A stretch of 64,000 bases of DNA from Bifidobacterium breve DSM 20213 = JCM 1192 (GTDB lineage Bacteria > Actinomycetota > Actinomycetes > Actinomycetales > Bifidobacteriaceae). Below are positions 8,731 through 17,856 of the stretch, piece by piece; the first letter of the stretch is position 1; every line of letters starts with the position of its first letter. The notes under the pieces are model-generated. The model was given only the letters and a program-made list of their open reading frames with translations. It was not told the origin of the DNA and did not search any database. The position numbers and the translations under genes were made by a program. The stretch lies in the NCBI RefSeq assembly GCF_001025175.1, contig NZ_AP012324.1, positions 1,426,001-1,490,000 of the forward strand, read 5' to 3'.

Positions 8731-9582
8731 TTACGCAAAATCACCTTCGGAAATGTTCACGTCGCTCATGGCATCATCCACACCGGCGACCCATCGCAGA
8801 TGCAGCTCCTCGAACGGCCCATTCTGCCGATATTGCAGCACACCTTGTTTGAAGAACACCAGCACGGCCATGAACCGGGCAACCACCTCGATACGGGATG
8901 CGCAATCCTGGGTCAGCTCGCTAAATGACATCGATTGACTACCAGATTCCAAAGCCTTGCGCAATCGGTCACGCACCACCACGGATTGCGCCCGCAAATC
9001 GACCAACGGCACATGCAGTTGGTGAACCGACACCTCGGAGGCCGGTGCATTGGCGATCACCTGTGCGGCGAGTTTCGCCAGTTCCGCGGGCGTGAGCGTC
9101 CACACGAGCTCGGGCAGCATGGCCTGTATGCCCTCATCCATATAAGCCGGGTGGGGGAACCGCCCGGAATTGGCGGCGAATCGCGCGCGGAAATCGCCGG
9201 CCGCCTGCTTGTAGGCGCGGTACTGAATCAGGCGAGCGAACAGCAGATCGCGTTCGCGCAGTGCCTCGAGACTCTGCTCGTCATGCTGATTCTCCTCGCC
9301 ACCGGGCAGGATGGCCACGCTTTTGGCCTCCACCAGAATCGAAGCAACATCCAGGAACGCACTGGCCTCGTCCATGTTCTTCGTGAAGTCAAGGCCACGC
9401 ACATAAGCCAGGAATTCCTCGGTGATTGAGGAGAGCGAAACCTCGGTCAGTTCGAGCTTGTTGTTGGCGATCATGCCGAGCAACGCATCGAACGGCCCGG
9501 AATAGACCTCAAGATTCACCTGGAAGCCGGAGCCTATGGCGGCCTCGACTTCCTCCTGCTGGCTTACGAGAGTTTCGCTCAT
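8731..9582 (-). CDS. scpA: Segregation and condensation protein A (kleisin)
   Basis: Kleisin that bridges the SMC heads and binds ScpB, 283 residues. The N-terminal stretch VYSGPFDALLGMIANNKLEL resembles the usual 'GPLDLLL.LI....L' signature, followed by ITEEFLAYVR, FLDVASILVEAKS and the C-terminal winged helix (AVLVFFKQGVLQYRQNGPF). Its start codon overlaps the parA stop by one base (TGATG), so translation is coupled. The gene order parA-scpA-scpB is common in Actinobacteria. Confidence 0.95.
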   Translation of the reverse strand: MSETLVSQQEEVEAAIGSGFQVNLEVYSGPFDALLGMIANNKLELTEVSLSSITEEFLAYVRGLDFTKNMDEASAFLDVASILVEAKSVAILPGGEENQHDEQSLEALRERDLLFARLIQYRAYKQAAGDFRARFAANSGRFPHPAYMDEGIQAMLPELVWTLTPAELAKLAAQVIANAPASEVSVHQLHVPLVDLRAQSVVVRDRLRKALESGSQSMSFSELTQDCASRIEVVARFMAVLVFFKQGVLQYRQNGPFEELHLRWVAGVDDAMSDVNISEGDFA

Positions 9583-10529
9583 CAGGCCACAATGCCGCGA
9601 GACACGAGCTCGCGGGCCACCTCGCGGTATTCCTTGGCGGTCTTATGCCCGGGGGCGTAGATAACGATGGGGGCCGCAGCCACACTGGAGTCAGGCAACT
9701 TGATGGATCGGGAGATGAACGTGTGGAACACCTTGTTCTCGAACGCCTCATAGATACGCTGGCATACTTCCTCGCAGTGGAGGGTGTTGGTGTACATGGT
9801 CACCAGCACGCCGTAGACCTCCAACGCGGGATTGATGCGGGACTGGACCTTCTCGATGGACTGCATGAGCAGAGCCACGCCACGAAGGGCAAAGAATTCG
9901 GCGGCCACCGGAATGATCACGCCATCGGCTGCGGCCAGGGCGTTCACCGTGAGCAGGCCAAGCGAAGGCTGGCAATCCACGATGATGACATCGTATTCGG
10001 CCTTGAGCTTGCGCAGCACACCGTTGAGAATCTGTTCTCGGCCCACCTCGGTGACCAGCTGGACTTCGGCCGCCGACAAGTCAATGTTTGCAGGAATCAC
10101 ATCGATGTTGTCGAACGCGGTGTGCTGCACCACATCATGGGGATCCACAGACATATCGAACAATGCGGTGTAAATGGTGCTCTCCACGGCATTCGCATTG
10201 ATGCCCAAGCCCACGGTGGCGGCACCTTGCGGATCAAAGTCGACGATAAGCACTCGGCGGCCATACTGTGCCAAAGCTCCGGCGATGTTAATGGAACTCG
10301 TGGTCTTACCCACACCGCCCTTCTGGTTGCACATGGCAATGACTCGAGCCGGACCGTGCTGCTGCAACGGTTCGGGAGCCGGGAAGGTTTCGTATTCACG
10401 TCCAAGAAAATCGGTAGGCATATCGTCTACCTTATCAATATCCGTGTTCCGAGATGGTGCAGCGACATACGTTTCGTCCATCGGCAACGTACCTTGGCGG
10501 AATGTGCTGCTGCCGCGACGATCTGCCAT
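9582..10529 (-). CDS. parA: ParA/Soj-like chromosome partitioning ATPase
   Basis: Walker-type ATPase of the ParA/MinD superfamily, 315 residues from the ATG at 10529 (GGAAGG lies 7 nt upstream; an earlier ATG at 10547 has no clear SD). Deviant Walker A motif CNQKGGVGKTTSSINIAGAL near residue 70, Walker A' VLIVDFDPQGAAT, and Walker B-like VIIVDCQPSLGLLTVNAL are visible, then the ParA-specific VLVTMYTNTLHCEEV. A ~65-residue N-terminal tail precedes the ATPase. No ParB gene is adjacent, and its placement beside scpA is the actinobacterial second ParA locus type. It probably helps chromosome organisation; a distinct cargo cannot be excluded. Confidence 0.9.
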   Translation of the reverse strand: MADRRGSSTFRQGTLPMDETYVAAPSRNTDIDKVDDMPTDFLGREYETFPAPEPLQQHGPARVIAMCNQKGGVGKTTSSINIAGALAQYGRRVLIVDFDPQGAATVGLGINANAVESTIYTALFDMSVDPHDVVQHTAFDNIDVIPANIDLSAAEVQLVTEVGREQILNGVLRKLKAEYDVIIVDCQPSLGLLTVNALAAADGVIIPVAAEFFALRGVALLMQSIEKVQSRINPALEVYGVLVTMYTNTLHCEEVCQRIYEAFENKVFHTFISRSIKLPDSSVAAAPIVIYAPGHKTAKEYREVARELVSRGIVA

Positions 10530-10645
10530 GCCTGAACCTTCCATCAAACTCTGATTTCTCCCGACTAGCCTACTCTTATCCGTTCGCTGCCACCGTTACC
10601 ACATCGCGCCACGCCAGTATGCCGAAACAATCCGTCTCATCGCCG

Positions 10646-11575
10646 CTAACGCGCTCTGGGATGCGCGGTGAGATACGTTTCGATCAGAGCCTCGGGACTC
10701 ACGTGCGTATATATCTGCGTGGTGGTGACGCTGGCATGGCCCAGCAGTTCCTGTACGGTGCGCACGTCCGCACCGCCCTGAATCAGATGAGTGGCGAACG
10801 AATGCCGCAGCGTATGCGGATGCAGCGGCTTGGTGATGTCGGCCCGCCCCCCCGCTGTTTTGACGATTTCCCATACCGATTGGCGTGAGATGCGTTTGCC
10901 TCGCTTGTTCAGAAACAGCGCTCGACGTTCAGGGACTTTGGCCGTTGATCTGCGTTCCAGCTCGCCTCGACCCGCGTTGAGATACGCCACGACTGAGTTA
11001 CGGGCATAACTGCCCAACGGCACCAGCCGTTGCTTGGACCCCTTGCCCATCAATCGGACGACCTTCTCCTCAAGGTCGATGTCGTCCAGATTCGTGCCCA
11101 CGGCCTCCGAGACGCGGCATCCGGTGGCGTACATGAATTCGAGAAGGGCCTTGTCCCGCAACACCACCGGGTCGGTGGAACCGCCGACGGCTGCGGCATC
11201 CAGCAGCCGGGACACCTCGTCAACGCTCAACACGTCCGGCAACACACTGGCCCCTTTGGGGGCTTTGACCGAAGCGGCCACATCCGCCGATACCGCATGC
11301 TGGGCCAAGGCAAAACGGTGAAATTCGTGGATGGAGGCCAATCGGCGGGCCTTGGATCGCGCGGATTCCCCGTCCGCATCAAGTGCGGCGATATAGTCCT
11401 CGACATCCTGTTTGGCTATATCATCCGGCTTGGTGATGCCATGGGTCTGAAGCCAGGCGACATATTTATTGAGGTCGGATTCGTAGGCGGAGACGGTGGC
11501 TTTGGCGAGTCCCCGTTCGATGCCGATATGCACGAGGAACTGCTCCCGCAGTGTGCCGAATCCGTCAACGCCCAT
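10646..11575 (-). CDS. xerD: Site-specific tyrosine recombinase XerD-like
   Basis: Resolves chromosome dimers at dif with a partner recombinase. It has 309 residues: an N-terminal SAM-like DNA-binding domain (FLVHIGIERGLAKATVSAYE) and a C-terminal catalytic domain with Arg in ATGCRVSEA, Lys in MGKGSKQRLVPLG, HTLRHSFATHL, GH in LLGHASVTTTQIYTHV and the final Tyr. All catalytic residues are seen. It lies upstream of parA-scpAB with a 117-nt gap. Length and lack of phage context favour a housekeeping Xer over an integrase. Confidence 0.93.
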   Translation of the reverse strand: MGVDGFGTLREQFLVHIGIERGLAKATVSAYESDLNKYVAWLQTHGITKPDDIAKQDVEDYIAALDADGESARSKARRLASIHEFHRFALAQHAVSADVAASVKAPKGASVLPDVLSVDEVSRLLDAAAVGGSTDPVVLRDKALLEFMYATGCRVSEAVGTNLDDIDLEEKVVRLMGKGSKQRLVPLGSYARNSVVAYLNAGRGELERRSTAKVPERRALFLNKRGKRISRQSVWEIVKTAGGRADITKPLHPHTLRHSFATHLIQGGADVRTVQELLGHASVTTTQIYTHVSPEALIETYLTAHPRAR

Positions 11576-11610
11576 AACGGCTCATATTACGCCATCGTTC
11601 TGTGCCGGCC

Positions 11611-12765
11611 TCAACGCCGTCCGAGACGTATCAGACGTCCGACGTTTTCCGCCGCGCGAATGAGATTCCTTGGCCCATCGGCAATGGCCTCGTTCAATGG
11701 CATGGCACCGGGAACAATGCCGAACACCGCATCGACACCCACGTCATAGAGTTGGTCGATGCCTTCGCCCACATGTCCGGCAAAAGCGACCACACCGATA
11801 TGCGGATTACGCTCTCGCACCGCCTTGGCCACTCCCATCGGCGTTTTGCCGAATTTCGTCTGAAAGTCAATGCCGCCTTCGCCGGTGAAGCAGTAGTCGG
11901 CGCCTTCGGCGCGCTCGACAAGACGGACCGTGGAAGAGACGATATCCACGCCGGCACGCATCGTGGACTGGGTGAAGGCGAGCAGTCCCGCGCCAAGACC
12001 GCCTGCGCCGCCGGCTCCGGGCGTATGGGCCACATCGATGCCCAGTTGATCCTTGATCACCGCCGCATAATGGGCAAGATTATTGTCGAGTTGGGTGACC
12101 ATCTGCGGCGTCGCACCCTTCTGCGGACCGAATACCGCCGAGGCTCCGGTCGGCCCCACAAGTGGATTAGTCACATCGGAGGCAATCAGTATGCACGTGT
12201 TTGCGATGCGCGGGTCAAGCCCCGACACATCCACCGTGGCAAGTCGATCAAGAAAACCGCCACCGCGGGGAATGGGATTGCCGTGTTCGTCAAGGAAGCG
12301 GACGCCCAATGCCTCTGCCATGCCTGCACCGCCATCATTCGTGGCTGAGCCTCCCACACCAAGTATGATCGTGCGGACTCCATCATCAAGCGCGTGCTTC
12401 ATGAGCTGGCCTGTGCCATAAGTGGTGGCGACGAGCGGATTGCGGGTGTGTTCGTCGACGAATTGAATGCCGCTCGCGGCGGACATCTCGATTATCGCAG
12501 TAAGTCCGGAATCGTTAGCATTCCCAAGAATGCCGTATTCCGCAAAGGTCTCTCGCTGCAGCGGATCGAGCACCTGCGCACTGCATATGCGGCCATGAGT
12601 GGCATCCACCAAAGAGCGAACCGTGCCTTCGCCGCCATCGGCCATCGGCACCATCACGTATTCGGCATCCGGAAACACCCGCAGCAAACCATCTCGAATA
12701 GCCGCGCATGCCTGCTTTGCCGTCATACATCCTTTGAATGAATCCGGTGCAATCACAAATTTCAT
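11611..12765 (-). CDS. Glycerate kinase (GlxK/GarK type)
   Basis: Phosphorylates D-glycerate, by family usually giving 2-phosphoglycerate. It has 384 residues, the normal size. Seen: the N-terminal FVIAPDSFKGCMTAKQA, VPMADGGEGTVRSLVDA near residue 40, AASGIQF, the LGVGGSATNDGGAGMAEALG glycine-rich stretch, SDVTNPLVGPTGASAVFGPQKGA, and FTGEGGIDFQTKFGKTPMGV. It stands alone between xerD and rplT, so its pathway here (serine, hexuronate or glyoxylate metabolism) is not shown by context. Confidence 0.93.
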   Translation of the reverse strand: MKFVIAPDSFKGCMTAKQACAAIRDGLLRVFPDAEYVMVPMADGGEGTVRSLVDATHGRICSAQVLDPLQRETFAEYGILGNANDSGLTAIIEMSAASGIQFVDEHTRNPLVATTYGTGQLMKHALDDGVRTIILGVGGSATNDGGAGMAEALGVRFLDEHGNPIPRGGGFLDRLATVDVSGLDPRIANTCILIASDVTNPLVGPTGASAVFGPQKGATPQMVTQLDNNLAHYAAVIKDQLGIDVAHTPGAGGAGGLGAGLLAFTQSTMRAGVDIVSSTVRLVERAEGADYCFTGEGGIDFQTKFGKTPMGVAKAVRERNPHIGVVAFAGHVGEGIDQLYDVGVDAVFGIVPGAMPLNEAIADGPRNLIRAAENVGRLIRLGRR

Positions 12766-12791
12766 AGCGAATCCTTACCGCCACATATGCG

Positions 12792-12815
12792 AAAACCCCG
12801 CACAATGGCGGGGTT
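12792..12815 (-). terminator. Terminator of the infC-rpmI-rplT operon
   Basis: AACCCCGC and GCGGGGTT pair around a 6-nt loop; on the minus strand the stem is followed by TTTTC. It lies 20 nt downstream of the rplT stop. Confidence 0.85.
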
Positions 12816-12835
12816 CTTACCAGATGTCGATAGAC

Positions 12836-13219
12836 TCAGGCCTCAACCGGAGCGTTGACGTCCTCAGGCAGAGCAGCCTTGGCGGCGTCCACGATGGTCT
12901 TGAAGGTGTCCGAGTCGGAGACGGCGAGCTCGGCGAGAGCGCGACGGTCCAGCTCGATGCCGGCAAGACGCAGGCCCTGGATGAAGCGGTTGTAGGTGAT
13001 GCCCTCAGCGCGGACAGCAGCGTTGATGCGCTGGATCCACAGCTTGCGGAAGTCACCCTTGCGAGCCTTACGGTCGCGGAAGTTGTAGTTAAAGGAGTGC
13101 AGCAGCTGTTCCTTAGCCTTGCGGTACAGGCGGGAGCGCTGGCCGCGGTAGCCGGAAGCCCTCTCGAGAACAACGCGACGCTTCTTGTGGGCATTCACTG
13201 CGCGCTTGACACGTGCCAT
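12836..13219 (-). CDS. rplT: 50S ribosomal protein L20 (bL20)
   Basis: Assembly protein of the large subunit, 127 residues. [15 protein letters not shown] opens it, with [22 protein letters not shown] and [20 protein letters not shown] following, all hallmark L20 sequence. In many bacteria L20 represses its own operon by binding the infC leader; whether that holds here is not visible. Last gene of infC-rpmI-rplT. Confidence 0.98.
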   Translation of the reverse strand: MARVKRAVNAHKKRRVVLERASGYRGQRSRLYRKAKEQLLHSFNYNFRDRKARKGDFRKLWIQRINAAVRAEGITYNRFIQGLRLAGIELDRRALAELAVSDSDTFKTIVDAAKAALPEDVNAPVEA

Positions 13220-13270
13220 AATCTATTCCTCAGCTTTCTAAAGTCTTGTTTGTTCCTGTAAGCCCTAAGC

Positions 13271-13465
13271 TCACTTCTGCAGCAGCTGGTGCAGCTTCTT
13301 GGCCTGGCCACCGCGCAGCACGGCATCGGCGGACAGAGCGCGACGCTTGCGAGCGGACTTGTGCTCGAGGTTGTGGCGCATGGCGGAACCGGCCTGCATC
13401 ACCTTGCCGGAGCCGGTGATACGAGCGCGCTTGGAAGCGGCGGAATTAGTTTTCATCTTCGGCAT
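13271..13465 (-). CDS. rpmI: 50S ribosomal protein L35 (bL35)
   Basis: Small basic large-subunit protein of 64 residues starting [20 protein letters not shown], as in the family. The longer open frame upstream (to 13528) lies inside infC and is not used. Its start overlaps the infC 3' end by 20 nt, so translation is probably coupled. Confidence 0.97.
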   Translation of the reverse strand: MPKMKTNSAASKRARITGSGKVMQAGSAMRHNLEHKSARKRRALSADAVLRGGQAKKLHQLLQK

Positions 13466-14252
13466 TGCTGCCCTCCTTGCTGGTTTGCTTCTTGTCGGAA
13501 GTCTTCTGAGAAATCGCGGTCTTCGCATCGGCCGCGGCCTGAGCCTGCGACTCCTGCTTGGCCGCTAGGCGAGCCGCCTGACGAGCCTGACGCTCGGCGC
13601 GGGACTCGGCGCCACGACGGCGCTGCTCGGACTGGGTATGCACCTTCTTGCCCTTCGGCGCGAGGGTCATGATGATGTTGCGACCCTCCTGCTTCGGCTT
13701 GGACTCAACGGTGCCGAATTCCTCGACATCGTCGGCCAGACGCTGCAGCAGCTCCACACCACCGATCGGACGGGAGATCTCACGACCGCGCAACATGATG
13801 GTGACTTTGACCTTGTCGCCTCCGTTGAGGAAGCGGGTCACATGGCCCTTCTTCACGTCGAAATCGTGGTCGTCGATCTTCAGGCGGAAACGAATCTCCT
13901 TGATTTCCGCGGTGCTCTGGTTACGACGAGCTTCACGAGCCTTGATCTTCTCGTTGTACTTGAACTTGCCGTAATCGATGAGCTTGGCGACCGGAGGCTT
14001 CGCGTTCGGGGCCACCTCGACGAGATCGAGGTTTGCCTCCTTGGCCAGGTTCAGCGCGACGGTGGTCGCGATGACGCCCACCTGCTCGCCCTTCGGGCCG
14101 ATCAGGCGTACCTGCGGGACGCGAATCTCGTCGTTAATGCGTGGTTCGTCGCTGATGATGACTCCAATCCTCTGCTTCAATTCCTTGGGCCGGGCTCCTT
14201 GATGAAATGCAATCAACGCTCGATGGTTCATGGCAAGCCGGAACATACGCAT
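13446..14252 (-). CDS. infC: Translation initiation factor IF-3
   Basis: Binds the 30S subunit and checks initiator tRNA and start codon. The core is clear: [40 protein letters not shown], then [20 protein letters not shown] and [11 protein letters not shown] basic-acidic C-terminal tail of about 60 residues extends past the usual end. The coordinates give the longest frame; the start is uncertain. The ATG at 14252 has no SD, whereas AAGGAG at 14195-14200 and AGAGG at 14169-14173 precede TTG, ATT and ATC codons at 14180, 14168 and 14156-14159, just ahead of the conserved ISDEPRIN. A rare ATT/ATC start would fit the known infC self-regulation by start-codon discrimination. Confidence 0.95.
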   Translation of the reverse strand: MRMFRLAMNHRALIAFHQGARPKELKQRIGVIISDEPRINDEIRVPQVRLIGPKGEQVGVIATTVALNLAKEANLDLVEVAPNAKPPVAKLIDYGKFKYNEKIKAREARRNQSTAEIKEIRFRLKIDDHDFDVKKGHVTRFLNGGDKVKVTIMLRGREISRPIGGVELLQRLADDVEEFGTVESKPKQEGRNIIMTLAPKGKKVHTQSEQRRRGAESRAERQARQAARLAAKQESQAQAAADAKTAISQKTSDKKQTSKEGSNAEDEN

Positions 14253-14444
14253 TCACGCATATGCACGCAGACATATCGTCATTCCTGATTGTGCTCATTC
14301 ATCTGGCACAATCGCTAGGCTGTTTGCCTTGAACCCGAGGCCTTGAAAAGCTTCCAGGTGGGGGTGCCCCGCTTTCTTGATTTCTCAAGCCAAATGGAAA
14401 GTCTACCATATGCCCGGACATTGACGGGCCGTGTGTCGGGTTCC
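14253..14444 (-). promoter_or_regulatory. Leader region of the infC operon
   Basis: About 190 nt without a gene lie upstream of infC on the minus strand. They hold an 8-bp hairpin (14287-14294 with 14306-14313, GATTGTGC/GCACAATC) and a GGGGCACCCC element near 14365. No T-tract follows either, so an attenuator is not demonstrated; a ribosomal protein L20-type leader structure is possible but unproven. Confidence 0.4.
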
Positions 14445-15102
14445 CTACTGCACGGCGCGCAGCAGGCCGCCAATACCCTCATCTTTCAGAATCTGACGAT
14501 ACGGGCCGGCTTCCTCGGCGATGATTTGATCAATGGCATGCATGCCCAGCACTTCGACCGGCGCTTTGTCGTCTGTGAGAATGGTCGACGATGAGTCCGG
14601 TTCGCTCGTAAGTGGTCTCACGCAGGTTGAGTGCCTTGGAGGCCTGCTGCATGGAGTTCTCTTCGGAGCCGGAACCCGGCTTCTTGGCGAACAGTTCGCG
14701 GTTCGTGGTATTCGGCACGTCGGCCGTCAGCATGTTCCCATTGCCGAACACGCTGGCGATGTTCATTTTCGGATAATACTGCTTCAGCTGGCGGGCGTAG
14801 GTGCCGGTGCCCATGCCGAGGATCAGCGCGGCGGCCACCATAATGCGCATATAGAGCTTGTCCGGGTTCGGGTCCTTGTCGGTCCAGCGCCCGCCGAACA
14901 CCGCGCCCAACGCCAAGGCGATCATGATGGTGCCGATGATAATGGTCCATACAATCTGCGAGCTGGAGAAATAGGGCGCAAGCAGACGGGACGCGCCAAG
15001 TTCCGCGGCCATGACGGACATGCCGGAGAAGAACTCGGTGACGTAGAGGAATACCTTCGATTTGAGAATCGGTCTCTCGCTAGCCTCGGTAATCTGTGCC
15101 AT
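14445..15102 (-). pseudogene. Degraded membrane-fused spermidine-synthase-like gene
   Basis: The ATG at 15102 begins MAQITEASERPILKSKVFLY and two membrane segments (EFFSGMSVMAAELGASRLLA, IVWTIIIGTIMIALALGAVFGG) as in fused MFS/spermidine-synthase proteins. About 130 residues on it passes into sequence like the catalytic part, but with much missing. Near 14590 the frame breaks: the original frame runs out as SHRRQSAGRSAG, while another frame continues ILTDDKAPVEVLGMHAIDQI to a stop at 14445, the expected family C-terminus. So there is at least one frameshift and one large internal deletion; an intact family member is 500 residues or more. Transcription towards infC is possible. Confidence 0.75.
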
Positions 15103-15197
15103 CACCTTCGTTCCCCTGCCTGATCACTACTGTTCTGTTGCGTAGCCTATCAGTATTTTCTTCCCCGCAGGCCGCGCAACGGCTACAGTAGTCGGAT

Positions 15198-15923
15198 ATG
15201 AGTAAGGTATGCGTGATTTTCGGAGCCGGAGAATACTATGCCGGAACTCCCGTGGTGCCGGATGGCGCGTATGTGGTAGCGGCCGATGGCGGACTGGATC
15301 ATACACGCGAGCTGGGCATCGTCCCCGATGTGATGGTGGGCGATTTCGACTCATTGGAAGGACGCCCGCCCCGCACCGACGTACGCACGATTACGCTGCC
15401 CTCGCTGAAGGATGACCCGGACATGCTCTCCGCCTTGAAAGTCGGCTGGGCGGCGGGCTGCCGCGAATTCCATGTCTATGGAGGTCTGGGCGGACGCATT
15501 GACCATACGATTTCCGGCATTCAGCTCATGACCTTGCTGGCTGGGCACGGGGCAAGCGGATATCTGTATGGCGACGGACTGATAGTCACAGCAATCACGG
15601 ATGGCAAGCTCTCCTTCCCCGCGCACCCGGTACCCGAGGACGGACGAATGGTGTCGGCGTTCTCCCACTCCGATGTTTCACTTGGCGTGAACGAACCAGG
15701 ATTGAAATACGAACTCAAAGACAGCACGCTGACCAACACAATGGTGCAAGGCGTCAGCAATGAGTTCCGCGACGGCATAGATGCCGCCATCAGCGTGGAA
15801 CATGGTACCTTGATCGTCACCTTCCCCATCGAAGTGGCATTGCCGCAGGTAAGCCGTTTCCATGAATTCAGTGGCGGCATCGGCAAGCTGGACACTGAAG
15901 TGTCCAAGCTGTTGGTTCGCTGA
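15198..15923 (+). CDS. thiN: Thiamine pyrophosphokinase
   Basis: Transfers pyrophosphate from ATP to thiamine to form thiamine pyrophosphate. It has 241 residues. Seen: CVIFGAGEYY, VAADGGLDHTRELGIVPD with the ADGG motif near residue 30, VGDFDS near 50, LPSLKDDPDMLSALK, and VYGGLGGRIDHTISGIQLM; these are the substrate- and Mg-binding motifs of the family. It is divergent from the pseudogene upstream and monocistronic by position. TPP is needed by the phosphoketolase of the bifid shunt, so the gene is likely important. Confidence 0.93.
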   Translation: MSKVCVIFGAGEYYAGTPVVPDGAYVVAADGGLDHTRELGIVPDVMVGDFDSLEGRPPRTDVRTITLPSLKDDPDMLSALKVGWAAGCREFHVYGGLGGRIDHTISGIQLMTLLAGHGASGYLYGDGLIVTAITDGKLSFPAHPVPEDGRMVSAFSHSDVSLGVNEPGLKYELKDSTLTNTMVQGVSNEFRDGIDAAISVEHGTLIVTFPIEVALPQVSRFHEFSGGIGKLDTEVSKLLVR

Positions 15924-16157
15924 CCGGACGTGAGCCCCAACTTCCGTGGATTCACGCCGTCGGTCCAATACGGGAAACCGCATATCGGTTGCCGGCGATC
16001 CACAATGTGAGCGCTCACAAAAAAAACGACGTTTTTGCTCAAAACGCACGCTCAGACATTGCCATGTGTACAGAGTCGGCATTACAGTAGCAACTGTTGG
16101 TAAACAATGGCCCGGTGTGCCAGAGCGCACCACGGGCACCCTACAAGGGAGAATTAC
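15924..16157 (+). promoter_or_regulatory. gap promoter region with LacI-type palindrome
   Basis: The 234-nt gap before GAPDH contains the perfect 14-bp palindrome TGTGAGCGCTCACA at 16006-16019, a classic LacI-family operator shape, and about 40 nt downstream a plausible promoter (TTGCCA 16059-16064, 18-nt spacer, TACAGT 16083-16088). A good SD (AAGGGAG, 16146) precedes the ATG at 16158. In bifidobacteria a global LacI-type regulator (AraQ) has been linked to central sugar genes; that this is its site is inference. Confidence 0.65.
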
Positions 16158-17216
16158 ATGACAGTTAAGATTGGTATCAACGGCTTCGGTCGCATTGGTC
16201 GTCTCGCCTTCCGTCGCATTTTCGAGCTGCAGGCTCGCGGCGGCCAGGCTGGTGACATCGAGGTTGCCGCCATCAACGATCTGACCACCCCGGCTACCCT
16301 GGCTTACCTGCTGAAGTACGACAGCACCCACGGCACCTTCCGTCATGACGACGGCACCCCGGTTGACGTCAAAGCCACCGAGGACTCCATCATCGTCGAC
16401 GGCAAGGAATACAAGGTCTACGCCGAGAAGGACGCCAACAACATTCCGTGGGTCAAGAACGACGGTGTCGAGTACGTGCTCGAGTGCACCGGCTTCTACA
16501 CCTCCGCCGAGAAGTCCCAGGCTCACATCAACGCTGGCGCCAAGAAGGTCCTGATCTCCGCCCCGGCCAAGGATGACACCACCCCGACCGTCGTGTTCGG
16601 CGTGAACCACGACATCCTCAAGGCTTCCGACGTGATCGTCTCCGCCGGCTCCTGCACCACCAACTCCATGGCCGCCATGGTCAAGCTGCTGGACGAGAAG
16701 TTCGGCATCAAGGCCGGCTTCATGACCACCATCCACGCCTACACCGGCACCCAGATGCTGCTCGATGGCCCGCGTGGCACCAAGACCGGCCGCAACCTGC
16801 GCGCCGCCGCCATCAACACCATCGCCCACTCCACCGGCGCCGCCAAGGCCATCGGCAAGGTCGTTCCGTCCGTGAACGGCAAGCTGCAGGGCCACGCCCA
16901 GCGCGTCCAGGTTCCGGACGGCTCCGTCACCGAGCTGACCACCGTTCTGAACACCGAGACCACCGCCGACGAGATCAACGAAGCCTTCAAGGCCGCCTTC
17001 TCCGACACCGACTACTACGGCTACAACGATGAGGGCATCGTTTCCTCCGATATCCTCGGCGACACCCACGGTGGCGTGTTCGACCCGACCCAGACCGACG
17101 TCAACACCATTGACGGCGTGACCCTGGCTCGCACCGTGTCCTTCTACGACAACGAGTACGGCTTCACCTCCAACATGATCCGTACCCTGCTGTACTTCGC
17201 TGAGATCTCCGAGTGA
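16158..17216 (+). CDS. gap: Glyceraldehyde-3-phosphate dehydrogenase (NAD-dependent)
   Basis: Oxidises glyceraldehyde-3-phosphate to 1,3-bisphosphoglycerate in the lower half of the bifid shunt. The ATG at 16158 has an AAGGGAG SD; 352 residues. Visible: [38 protein letters not shown], the catalytic cysteine motif [12 protein letters not shown], the active-site HAYTGTQ histidine, and [12 protein letters not shown]. The gene is strongly biased to C-ending codons (GTC, ACC, AAG), as expected of very highly expressed genes. The upstream LacI-type palindrome suggests catabolite-type control. Confidence 0.98.
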   Translation: MTVKIGINGFGRIGRLAFRRIFELQARGGQAGDIEVAAINDLTTPATLAYLLKYDSTHGTFRHDDGTPVDVKATEDSIIVDGKEYKVYAEKDANNIPWVKNDGVEYVLECTGFYTSAEKSQAHINAGAKKVLISAPAKDDTTPTVVFGVNHDILKASDVIVSAGSCTTNSMAAMVKLLDEKFGIKAGFMTTIHAYTGTQMLLDGPRGTKTGRNLRAAAINTIAHSTGAAKAIGKVVPSVNGKLQGHAQRVQVPDGSVTELTTVLNTETTADEINEAFKAAFSDTDYYGYNDEGIVSSDILGDTHGGVFDPTQTDVNTIDGVTLARTVSFYDNEYGFTSNMIRTLLYFAEISE

Positions 17217-17262
17217 ACCACTGCGGTCTAGGCCGCTACGGTTCGTTTGAGAACTAAGCTGT

Positions 17263-17289
17263 GAGACCCCCGCCTTGTGCGGGGGTCTC
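17263..17289 (+). terminator. Hairpin terminator after gap
   Basis: A perfect 11-bp stem (GAGACCCCCGC with GCGGGGGTCTC) with a 5-nt loop lies 46 nt after the gap stop. The T-run after it is short, so some read-through into the next gene is possible. Confidence 0.75.
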
Positions 17290-17309
17290 TTCGTAGTAGA
17301 ACGGTAATC

Positions 17310-17816
17310 ATGGCAAAGAAGAAGCACGATAAAGGCGCAGGATCCACTCCGGCGACCGTCCAGCTGGAAAAAGCGGGCGTCGAATTCCACGTCTATGAAT
17401 ATGAGCATTCCAACGATCACATGGACGATGGCTACGGCGTGGAAGCGGCCACCAAGCTCGGTTTCGACGAACACCAGGTGTTCAAGACGCTTATGGCGGA
17501 CACCGGCTCGGAGCGTGTGGTGGGCGTGGTGCCGGTCAGCGGGCATATGGATTTGAAGGCTCTGGCCGCGGCAGCGGGCGCCAAGAAGGCCTCGATGGCC
17601 GACCCCAAAGTGGCTATGCGCGAATCCGGCTATGTGGTCGGCGGCATTTCGCCTTTGGGCCAGAAGACGCATCATAAAACCGTATTAGACGAAAGCGCAT
17701 TGCAATTCGACCAGATTCTGGTCTCCGGCGGCAAGCGCGGCCTGTCCGTAGGCGTCAATCCGCAGGACCTGCTCAAGGTGTTGGACGCCGTCGCCGCGCC
17801 AATCGGCACGTGGTGA
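17310..17816 (+). CDS. ybaK: YbaK/EbsC-type aminoacyl-tRNA deacylase
   Basis: Trans-editing enzyme that hydrolyses mischarged tRNA, by subfamily probably Cys-tRNA(Pro). From ATG 17310 it has 168 residues; the frame opens at 17277 but that part covers the gap terminator. Seen: HVYEYEHSNDHMDDGYGVEAA, GFDEHQVFKTLMA near residue 50, the lysine-rich KKASMADPKVAMRESGYVVG and GGISPLGQKTHHKTVLD, all typical of YbaK. It follows gap and may be transcribed partly by read-through. Confidence 0.9.
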   Translation: MAKKKHDKGAGSTPATVQLEKAGVEFHVYEYEHSNDHMDDGYGVEAATKLGFDEHQVFKTLMADTGSERVVGVVPVSGHMDLKALAAAAGAKKASMADPKVAMRESGYVVGGISPLGQKTHHKTVLDESALQFDQILVSGGKRGLSVGVNPQDLLKVLDAVAAPIGTW

Positions 17817-17823
17817 CTTTGTC

Positions 17824-17850
17824 TTGGCTCCCCTCGCAGAGGGGAGCCAA
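17824..17850. repeat. GGCTCCCCTC hairpin between convergent ybaK and ispH
   Basis: A perfect 12-bp stem (TTGGCTCCCCTC with GAGGGGAGCCAA) with a 3-nt loop sits 8 nt after ybaK and 7 nt from the ispH stop. It may work as a bidirectional terminator; the sequence belongs to the dispersed hairpin family of this window. Confidence 0.7.
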
Positions 17851-17856
17851 GGATGA

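Noticed and set aside
10646..11575. xerD as the integrase of a second mobile element
   Set aside because: Length, full XerD-like motif set and the conserved neighbourhood with parA-scpAB mark it as a housekeeping gene.
14343..14594. Small plus-strand ORF at the pseudogene 3' end
   Set aside because: It is antisense to the C-terminal part of the spermidine-synthase-like remnant and has no SD.
15678..17675. 665-codon minus-strand frame opposite gap
   Set aside because: The strong codon bias of gap produces a long stop-free antisense frame; the translation is low-complexity Gly/Val/Asp and has no start signal.
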